Source of the DNA: Thinopyrum elongatum
Taxonomy: Eukaryota; Streptophyta; Magnoliopsida; Poales; Poaceae
Assembly: GCA_011799875.1 (NCBI GenBank)
Contig: CM022299.1
Coordinates: forward strand, 216,503,018 to 216,567,017
Length of the DNA stretch: 64,000 nucleotides
Direction: 5' to 3'
The stretch's first letter is position 1; every line of letters begins with the position of its first letter. A program made the position numbers and the translations under genes. The notes under the pieces were generated by a model. It searched no databases. It saw only the letters and a program-made list of their open reading frames with translations, and was not told the origin of the DNA. Shown in pieces: positions 56,738-64,000 of this stretch.

Positions 56738-57245
56738 TGAAGAAGACCGTGGCGACCCCGGCGGTAGGATGCGAGACGGTGAGAGCGAGGAAGCAAGCGA
56801 GGAAGCGGCTATAGCTTCGGAAGGAAGGAAGGAGGAAACAAGGGAAATGTGACTTCTGGTCGGGGAGAAAAGGGGGTGGGGAAGGGGGTAGATATTTCGG
56901 CGGTAGGCCAAAAAATTTGAAATGTGGAGGGAAACTTTGCGCGCGGTGCCGCCGGACACCATTCACTTTGAACGATTGTGTGCAACGCAAATGATTCTTC
57001 TGCTTTACGCGCATGGGATGAGTTTGATAATTCAAATTTTGGTGGAAATTTCCCTGGGTACTGTCCTCATCCATGTCATTGCATAATTTAACATCACTTG
57101 CTAATTTGGGCACACAAAAGAGCGTACAGCACACAGACCACACTTACTGAATCGAGCAATTTTAGTAATTAAATAAAGCCAGTTGACCTAAACATTGCTC
57201 TAACAAAAGACCAGCATTAAAAATAAAGCCTAAGTACGCATAATT
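56738..57245. other. Spacer between GRF-like gene and Ala-rich gene
   Basis: Upstream part of the GRF-like gene. It contains TTTGAACGATTGTGTGCAACG at ~56967, similar to subterminal motifs. No further gene seen. Confidence 0.5.
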
Positions 57246-57953
57246 TTAACAAAGCCGTCGCCGCACCGGCCTATGCATCGCCGGTGTGAGATGAGACGTT
57301 GATGACTTGTCCTGGCGACATGCTGCCGTTGGTGGACTCCACGTCCCCCTGCTGAAGTCGACCGCGTCCTCGTCCTCGGCGCCGCCCTCAAGGTTGTAGT
57401 ACTCATAGTAGTGGATGTGCCAGAGCTTGCATTGGTACTCCACCGTCGATTCCTCGATAGACAGACTCTTCTCTACCTCGACCTCGGCCATGCGCAACTC
57501 CTCCTCCCGGCGCTCCTTGATCTCTGCCGCCTCCTGCATCTCCAGCTCCCGCTCGGCGATCTCATGAGGAAGAAGGTGCTCCATGACCACCGCCGCCTTT
57601 TCGGACATGGGTTGCATGCTGGATTCCGAGGTGGCCTGGAATATCTTGGTGTGTGCGTCCTCGATCTTGGCATGTATGGCCTCGACCCGGGCCAGGGCGA
57701 CATCGGCGGCACGGACGGCAGCTCGAGCGCTCTCGGCGTTTGCAGCCGCCGTCGCAGCAGCTGTTGCAGCCATCTCGGCTGCTGCAGCTGCCCTGTCGGC
57801 TGCCGCAAACGCCCTCTCGGCGGATGCGGCCGCGCTCAATGCGGATGCGGTGGCACTCTCGGCGTAGGCGGCCGCGCTCTCGGCGCAGGCGGCGGCGCTC
57901 GGGGAGGACGTGGCCACCGTACAGGCCCTCACAAAGTGTTTCCATGGCGTCAT
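57246..57953 (-). CDS. Ala-rich coiled-coil protein of unknown function
   Basis: ATG 57953 gives 235 codons, chosen over the upstream in-frame start at 58067 because the latter reads through leader-like sequence. After MTPWKHFVRACTV come ~12 imperfect repeats of the type AESAAA or ADRAAAAAE (57900-57720), then a charged helix (ERELEMQEAAEIKERREEEL), a Trp/Tyr-rich patch (WHIHYYEYYNLEGG) and a tail. The frame is open throughout despite lying in a transposon. A TATA-like TATTTAAG lies near 58056. No enzyme motif. The GC-rich codons contrast with the AT-rich array upstream. Confidence 0.55.
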   Translation of the reverse strand: MTPWKHFVRACTVATSSPSAAACAESAAAYAESATASALSAAASAERAFAAADRAAAAAEMAATAAATAAANAESARAAVRAADVALARVEAIHAKIEDAHTKIFQATSESSMQPMSEKAAVVMEHLLPHEIAERELEMQEAAEIKERREEELRMAEVEVEKSLSIEESTVEYQCKLWHIHYYEYYNLEGGAEDEDAVDFSRGTWSPPTAACRQDKSSTSHLTPAMHRPVRRRLC

Positions 57954-58195
57954 CTTTGCAAGAAGGGGTTGCGGGAATGGGGATAGGGATTCGTGGATTC
58001 GGGGGTTGCCGGCACTGGAGCAGACGAAGCCGGCGAAGCTTAAGGAGGAAGACTTAAATAGACCCACGAATTTTCATCGCAAACGGTTCCTACAAAAAAA
58101 CTGTGTGTGATGTTGTTGATATTTTTTATTAGTTGTGAAAGACGAATTTGGAGTAAAGTGGCAACGAATGGTGTTTTAAATGTACAAGAAAATTT

Positions 58196-60040
58196 GTAGT
58201 ACTAATACAACTGTCATGTCAAAATTTGGAAAATTGCAGGGGTCATTTGACCTTTTAAGACATTTAAGTGATTTTCTAGCCATTTAATGACCGCAATTCA
58301 AATTTGAACTACATGTACATGCAACAGCTAACCATAACGGTTTGAAAAGTCATATTTTTGTACTTGTGTGTGAGTTAATTCCATGTGCAGTAAATTGGAA
58401 GGAATTTTCAAACATATTGGTCTCACGGCTATGACACAAAGCATGGAGTGCCATGGCATTTAAATTTCAAAAAATTAAAAAATGATCAGAAACACATGAA
58501 ACCTTGCTTGACGTAATGGCATGGCAACAAGATGGTGTGGTAAAGAAATTGGCATGTTTGACGAAAGTTTGGACACACACCCCTCACAAACCGGCGCAAC
58601 TCACTAGAAGGCTCGTGGTTCTGAGAGGGGACAATGCATGTTTGATGACGAACGGGCGGTAGCTTCCTCTTATGGCCTTCAAAATTTTTCTACAATTAAC
58701 ATGCACTAATACAACTATCATGTGAAAGTTTGGAAAATTCCAGGGGTCATTTGACCTTTTTAAGACATTTAAGTGATTTTCTAGCCATTTAATGACCGTA
58801 ATTTAAATTTGAACTACATCTACATGCAACAGCTAACCATAACGGTTTGAAAAATCATATTTGTGTACTTGTGTGCGAATTAGTTCCATGTGCACTAAAT
58901 TGGAAGGAATTTTCAAACATATTGGTGACACGGCCTGGACACATGCATGGAGTGCCATGGCATTTAAATTCCAAAAAAATAAAAAAAAAAAGATCAGAAA
59001 CACATGAAACCTTGCTTGATGTAATGTCATGCCACCAAGATGATGTGGTAAAAAATTTGGCATGTTTGACGAAAGTTTGGACACACCCCTCACAAACCGG
59101 AGCAACTCACTAGAAGGCTCGTGGTTCCGAGAGGGAACAATGCATGTTTATGACGAACGGGCGATAGCTTCCTCTTATGGCCTTCAAAAAGTTTCTACTA
59201 TTAACATGCACTAATACTACTGTCATTTGAAAATTTGGAAAATTCCAGGGGTCATTTGACCTTTTAAAGACATTTAAGTGATTTTCTAGCCATTTAATGA
59301 CCGTAATTCAAATTTGAACTACATCTACATGCAACATCTAACCATAACAGTTTGAAAAATCATATTTGTGTACTTGTGTGCGAGTTAATTCTATGTGCAG
59401 TAAATTGGAAGGATTTTTCAAACATATTGGTGCCACGGCCTCGACACATGCATTGAGTGCCATGGCATTTAAATTCCAAAAAATTTAAAAAAAGATCAAA
59501 AACACATGAAGCCTTGCTTGATATAATGTCATGCCACCAAGATGATGTGGTAAAAAATTTGGCATGTTTGACGAAAGTTTGGACACACACCCCTCACAAA
59601 CCGGAGCAACTCACTAGAAGGCTCGTGGTTCTGAGAGGGAACAATGCATGTTTGATGACGAATGGGCGATAGCTTCCTCTTATGGCCTTCAATTTTTTTC
59701 TAAATTTAACGTGCACTAATACAACTGTCATGTGAAAATTTGGAAAATTCCAGGGGTCATTTGACCTTTTAAAGACATTTAAGTGATTTTCTAGCCATTT
59801 AATGACCGTAATTCAAATTTGAACTACATCTACATGCAACGGCTAACCATAACGGTTTGAAAAATCATATTTGTGTACTTGTGTGCGAGTTAATTCCATG
59901 TGCAGTAAATTGGAACGAATTTTTAAACATATTGGTGTCACACCCTGGACACATGCATGGAGTGCCATGGCATTTAAATTCCAAAAAAAATAAAGAAATA
60001 TCAGACGATGTAAATATCTGGTGTTCAAAAAAGAAAATGT
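58196..60040 (+). repeat. ~505-bp tandem array 2 (about 3.6 copies)
   Basis: GGTCATTTGACC lies at 58241, 58745, 59250 and 59755, periods 504, 505 and 505 bp. Every unit holds AATTCAAATTTGAACTACA and GTTTGACGAAAGTTTGGACA. It is homologous, in inverted orientation, to array 1. Confidence 0.93.
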
Positions 60041-60372
60041 AAAGATTTAGGAAGACAATCGGGCCCCACACGATTGGCACTCTATTTCGCGCCTCGAGGT
60101 TTGGAAGGTGAGTGGCACGGGTTATTAATCAGATGCGGTTCTGTACTGGAAACCGTCAGCTATTAAGTTCACACACGGCTTTTGCTGCAGGAATCGTGTG
60201 TAATTTAAACTACAGTACTCGTAAATTCCGATGACCGGCGTGTGTACTGTTCCCGTCGATCTAGATTCCGGCCGCCAATAAATACTACCTTGCTCACGTC
60301 GTCCCGCCTGCATTCTCATCTACATCCTCCCCTCGCTTGCCCTCTCTCTCCCTCCCTCCCTCTCTCTCTGCC
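60041..60372. promoter_or_regulatory. Upstream region of the 60373 gene
   Basis: CACACGGCTTTTGCTG and CGTGTGTAATTT at ~60170-60205 recall element end motifs. AATAAATACTACC at ~60277 may serve as a TATA box, followed by a CT-rich leader typical of plant 5' UTRs. Confidence 0.4.
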
Positions 60373-60983
60373 ATGGCGCCGCTGATCTGCCTACGCACCG
60401 ACGAGGAGGTGCCGCCCCCTGAGGATGCTCAGCCGAAGAGCAGCGACGAGGAGGACCCCTACGCGCCGCCAGACGAGGTTGTGCCAGACCCCCCAACTTT
60501 GGAGTGGTTTTGGGGACAGTACAATCTTTGTCTGTGGAAGTCTCTGTCACCGGCTGAGAAAGCCAGGCAAGTGGCGTTCAAAAAGGAGATGGCGGAGGAG
60601 GAAGCCAGGTACCAGGTGACCTGTCAATCCCGTGATGCCGCCTGGAAAAAGTAGGCGGTGGAGCTTTGGGGCGGGCGTGTCGTCGTGCGGAGAAGGTGTA
60701 CGAAGACAGGTACTTCGCGAGGAAGGTCAAATGCGCTAGGCGCCTCATCGCTGCGTGGAGGTGGGCCGATAAGTTCCAGCGTGCCACCGACGAGGAGCTC
60801 CGGTGGGCGCCCAACGAAATGGCAAGACCGTTCACGCTCGCCCGCCAGCAAGAGGCGGATCGGTACGTCAAGCGCTGTGAGGCGGAGGAGACGGAGTACT
60901 GCCTCCGCGCTGGGAAGACGCCGCGCACCAGGGAGCTGCTGGCGAGGGGCTGCCGGAATACTGCCCCCAGTAGGGATTATTAG
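60373..60983 (+). pseudogene. Acidic/basic helical protein gene, one frameshift
   Basis: ATG 60373 (context GCCATGG) starts MAPLICLRTDEEVPPPE. An acidic, Pro-rich N-terminus is followed by LEWFWGQYNLCLWKSLSPAE and a charged helix. At 60654 a TAG stops the frame. The next frame (from ~60666) continues with a strongly basic helical region (RAEKVYEDRYFARKVKCARR, then ADKFQRATDEELRW) to TAG 60983, so a one-base shift near 60655-60670 likely split one ~203-codon gene. No known domain recognised. It points away from the intact 62072-61356 gene and toward it in sequence, i.e. the two are convergent. Confidence 0.55.
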
Positions 60984-61355
60984 TTTTAGTATTGTTCGTT
61001 TTCAATTTTATGCATTGTACCTAGTAGTTAAGTATCATCACGTATATGTGATGATATTATATATATTTTGTGATGAACTAATGAATAATTAATATATATT
61101 ATGAATTCCATTTTCTATCTGTTTTCATATACTAATTTGTATCTAGCTGTTATCATCCACATATACAGAATGAAAAGCATATATACACACATTGCAACAG
61201 AACATATAAGAACGGAAAACAGAGTACACACATTGAAACAGAGCAATATTATGATTGCTGTGAATACATAGCGATCCATGTCAAAACGACTCAACAAAAT
61301 AAAACGCGTCCATGAGACCATGACCAATAGCCCTTGCCTATGGTAGCTCTTGGCT
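60984..61355. other. Convergent 3' flanks
   Basis: AT-rich, with ATATATGTGATGATATTATATATATTTTG. Non-coding. Confidence 0.5.
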
Positions 61356-62072
61356 CTACCTGAACTCGTGCAGGCATTTGTCCAAGCGGTCGACACGCTC
61401 ATGGTACATCTGGAGCGCGATCTCGAGCTCCAAGTTGGCTATTTCATCGGAGATCACCAGCTCGAGGATGCGACGGCCATGTTCCTCTACTGTGCCCAGG
61501 TGGACACCTGGGCCAATGAGGCGGTCGAGCCTAGCGACTAGCACGTTGGCATCGAGTGGGCCGCGGACAAGGCGAACGGCGCGACCCATGTGAACTGCAT
61601 GGCGGGCGTCTGGTGCAAGTACGGCGCAGACGGCCTCTGCCCACTCCTGGCAAGGAATGGGGGTACTGACGGGACATGTACCCAGTTGCAACGCCCTGTC
61701 GACAGCAGGCAAGCACCGATGAATCCGCTCTTGCTGTGCGGCGTGCCGTGCCTCTCGCTCTGCGGCGCTCCAACGGTCTCGCTGTGTGGCGAGCCGCAGC
61801 CTATCGTCATGGACGCGCCTAGCTTGCTCTGCGGCGCACCATCGATCATGTTGTGCGGCGAGCTGCAGCCTCTCGGCGCTGACATGCCTATCTTGATCCG
61901 CGGCGCTGAAGCGACATGCGCCAAGGGTCTTCTCAACCCTGGCGATGACGCGCATCACGACGTCGTCCATCGCGTTGCCGGGGAGCACCTCGGCCTCGAC
62001 GGGCCGTGGCGCCTTCTTATTTTCCTCGTCGAGGAGGTTGATGGAAGAGGCGGCGCTTTGGTGGGTTGGCAT
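61356..62072 (-). CDS. Transposon-borne unknown gene, family member 3 (intact)
   Basis: An uninterrupted 238-codon frame from ATG 62072. It starts MPTHQSAASSINLLDEENKK, the same opening as member 2, and has the central PIPCQEWAEAVCAVLAPDA, then VARLDRLIGPGVHLGTVEEH, GRRILELVISDEIANLELEI and a C-terminal helix RVDRLDKCLHEF. Between opening and QEWA lies an Arg/Gln/His/Ala-rich repeat of ~17 residues (ERLQLAAQHDRWCAAEQAR, repeated about three times), absent in member 1. The upstream region shares CCTCATCGATTTTCCGCCGCC and CCAAGC before the ATG with the other members. The role is unknown; likely a soluble helical protein. It lies next to the CACTA right end. Confidence 0.65.
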   Translation of the reverse strand: MPTHQSAASSINLLDEENKKAPRPVEAEVLPGNAMDDVVMRVIARVEKTLGACRFSAADQDRHVSAERLQLAAQHDRWCAAEQARRVHDDRLRLATQRDRWSAAEREARHAAQQERIHRCLPAVDRALQLGTCPVSTPIPCQEWAEAVCAVLAPDARHAVHMGRAVRLVRGPLDANVLVARLDRLIGPGVHLGTVEEHGRRILELVISDEIANLELEIALQMYHERVDRLDKCLHEFR

Positions 62073-62559
62073 GCTTGGAAAAGGTGGATGTGCTACAGGC
62101 TGTGCTTGTTGCCTCCGTGCGTCGCGCGCCGCCTAGGTTTATGCGCAATATCGTTAGGTGGCGGCGGAAAATCGATGAGGAAATGGTGGGAAGCGGTGGC
62201 GTGTTCATAAAATGCCATCAATTAATGGAAACTTAGCATAGAAGGAACATCGAGCTAGCACGACACGTGCGGGCACATTGCTCGCCCAAGGCTATGATCC
62301 ATATACTTGTGTGCCCAACAGAGCACACTATTCACAGTAAAGAATACTGTTTCATTTATCCTAGTAGAGCAGTGGCGGCAAGCGTCACAAGAAGTAGATG
62401 ATGATCAGATGATCGTTTATTCTAGTTAATTATGCATGTAATAGTTTACTTTGGTGTGTGGAAATGTCATGTGTGTACTAGCCACCTATGTAATTGGATG
62501 TTTGCCGCGTATCACACACATCTTGTTTACACAAAATGTTTCTGTTCTCTTGGCTCAAC
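62073..62559. promoter_or_regulatory. Upstream region of family member 3
   Basis: On the minus strand it carries TTTTCCGCC at ~62170 (one base from an E2F-type site), ~90 bp before the ATG. The rest is AT-rich. Confidence 0.35.
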
Positions 62560-62830
62560 ACAAACAGTTTATCAGAATGAACTGTATTCCCTCCATTGCA
62601 CACACCTTGATCTGGCTAAACTATTTCTGTTGCGTTGCCTAATCGAAAACAGTTCATCCGAGTGAACCGTATGCCGTATATCGCACACACCTTGAGCTGG
62701 CTGACCGTATCTTTTGTGTTGCCTAATCACAAACAGTTTATCCGACTGAACTGTATGCCGTATATCGCACAAGCCTTCATCTGGTTGCCCATTTCTGTTG
62801 TTCTGCCTCATCGCAAATAGTTCATTGAAC
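62560..62830. repeat. Right subterminal repeats of the CACTA element
   Basis: Units with AACAGTTTATCNGANTGAACTG and TATCGCACACACCTTGA-type sequence at ~62573, 62648, 62733 and 62816, period ~75-85 bp. AACAGTT...AACTG is itself an inverted repeat. Confidence 0.75.
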
Positions 62831-63018
62831 TAAACTGTATGCCCCACATCGCACACGCAACTATAATCTGAACCATGTTTGATGTATCCGCTATCGCAAA
62901 CATTTTGCATCTTTTTTGACGGGTTTTTTACATCACCGTTTGCGATCAATGCATCGCACACAGTTTCATTGAAGGGTCTCTGATTATAGTGTCGCATTAG
63001 CAGCATCCTGCAGTAGTG

Positions 63019-63021
63019 TTC
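63019..63021 (+). repeat. CACTA target duplication TTC, right copy
   Basis: Matches 54537-54539. Confidence 0.7.
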
Positions 63022-64000
63022 CCTTGGTGGTTGTCCCTTCCTTCTCTTGGTAGTGGAGCAGCAATGGAGATGGTGTTGATGAATGAGATGGATGATGATG
63101 AATGAATGCAGGCGGCTAGGGTTGAGGGTGACTTATATGGAGCCTCCCTAGCCTCCTCTCTTGATGGGATGAAAGGGCTCAAGATGAGTGTAATCCCTTC
63201 CCAATCTCTTCTTTACGAGCCAAGGATCCCGTGGGATCGAACAGGGACGAAATCGGTGAAGAATCCCGTCTGGAAGGGCAAATTTTGGAGCTGTCTGCAC
63301 ATCAAACGGTCGCTAAAACGATCGCTTGCGGTCATTCGAAAGGCTGTCTTTTGGTCTGGATTCCTCCGGTAAAACGGACACCATTTCTTCATACGAACTT
63401 GGAATTTGACATTGTTGGGCTCGTTGGATTCTTATGAATGACGCCGATCCATTTCTGGTCTTAGATCTTGATTTGGAGCAGTTTGGAAAAATGACTTTTT
63501 TCGACCTTTAAAACGGCTAAGTCTGCCCCCTGGGTGTCTCTGTATTGAGCTCCTCCTTGGTTCTTTCATCGTGCTTGGTCCTAGGTTGCTCCAAAACACC
63601 TGTAGACACAATAAAATAAAGAAAGCTAATAAAAACCAACTAAAATACTAAAATACTAAATGTGCAATGCTCACAATGATAAGTGCAAATACCGGTAAAC
63701 ATGCATAATGGACAACTATTTGGTTCAATGGGACATGATATATAAAGAGAACATGCAACGAATGAGCTCTAAAAATGCGTAAAATATAGAGCCATCGGTG
63801 ATACACAAGTTCTTCCTCTAGGGTTCTTGATATTATAATAGGGGAGAAGGTAGATGATAATGATGATGATGATAGTGGGATGGTGTTGGAGCCTTCTTGA
63901 TGAGGATGATGGAGGCGGTGGCCTCCTCTTACCGGTTCCTCCCTCCAGATCACTCCGGCGGCTAGGGTTCCTACCTCTGGACGAGTTTCTGGCGTCTCTG
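63022..64000 (-). repeat. Element D LTR, continued, to window end
   Basis: It continues 54539 in sense: both sides are GAT/GGT-rich with GGAGGCGGTGG-like text. No gene is seen. The outer LTR end is not identified. From ~63780 a second stretch resembles 54430-54539 (GATGATG repeats, GTGGCCTCCTCTT), so a duplication or a second LTR may lie at the window edge. Confidence 0.5.

Larger units (their letters stand above)
54540..63018. mobile_element. Non-autonomous CACTA DNA transposon carrying gene cargo
   Basis: 8479 bp. The right end, read inward on the minus strand, is CACTACTGCAGGATGCTGCT. The left end is CGCTGGTACAGCAAGGTGCT, a degenerate partner (about 14 of 21 positions agree). Subterminal direct repeats are at both ends, flanked by TTC duplications. 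It carries a GRF-finger-like gene, an Ala-rich coiled-coil ORF, a 505-bp tandem array, a broken 200-codon ORF and an intact 238-codon ORF. No transposase gene is visible. Confidence 0.8.

Noticed and set aside
58833..60080. Recurring 60-90-codon ORFs in array 2
   Set aside because: Same reason as in array 1; no start or codon conservation beyond the DNA repeat.

Overview
The window is a grass nuclear sequence, very probably from a wheat/Aegilops/barley-type (Triticeae) genome. It consists almost entirely of nested transposable elements, and I see no ordinary single-copy host gene that I would call intact. The Triticeae assignment rests on recognising LTR styles (termini TGATACGTCTCC...GGGTTATCA, tRNA-Asp primer sites, TCGGTGAGACCGA arrays) and on the nesting depth. 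It is inference, not a database result.

Layout. 1-9416: a minus-strand retrotransposon with a Copia-type gag, cut by the left window edge, in which pol is replaced by a long second ORF with its own TATA box. It sits inside the reverse transcriptase gene of a plus-strand Tat-type Gypsy element (Tat A: 9417-9660 and 17212-25291). Tat A is interrupted a second time by a complete minus-strand non-autonomous Gypsy-type element (9661-17211, TSD GTACT). Tat A carries pol on the plus strand and a large antisense gene before its 3' LTR. Tat A in turn lies in an old LTR (25292-25839), which itself interrupts an exonuclease-like gene.

25840-39115: a gene-fragment-rich block with an intact 221-codon ORF, a broken coiled-coil ORF, a ~500-bp tandem array, a second broken copy of the 221-codon gene, a 5S-rRNA-like sequence, a diverged satellite, a small LTR element and a decayed three-exon gene. 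39116-51435: the 3' end of a second Tat element (Tat B) whose antisense gene encodes a B3-type DNA-binding domain. Its LTR is split by a complete plus-strand, gag-protease-only Gypsy-type element (Element C, 41807-51323, TSD CTCGC) with an extra intact ORF. 51436-64000: a minus-strand Gypsy-type element (Element D) whose LTR is split by a non-autonomous CACTA transposon (54540-63018, TSD TTC) carrying four gene-like units.

How the pieces relate. The CACTA element and the 25840-33000 block are relatives in opposite orientation: they share a gene family (27058-27723, 31981-32632 and 62072-61356) and homologous ~500-bp tandem arrays. Several retroelements here carry an extra ORF with what looks like its own promoter (the Copia-type element, Tat B and Element C). 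Two elements carry internal duplicates of their own 3' polypurine tract. Most in-frame stops in Tat A and Element C are what C-to-T changes at CAG, CAA or CGA codons would give, consistent with long silencing by cytosine methylation.
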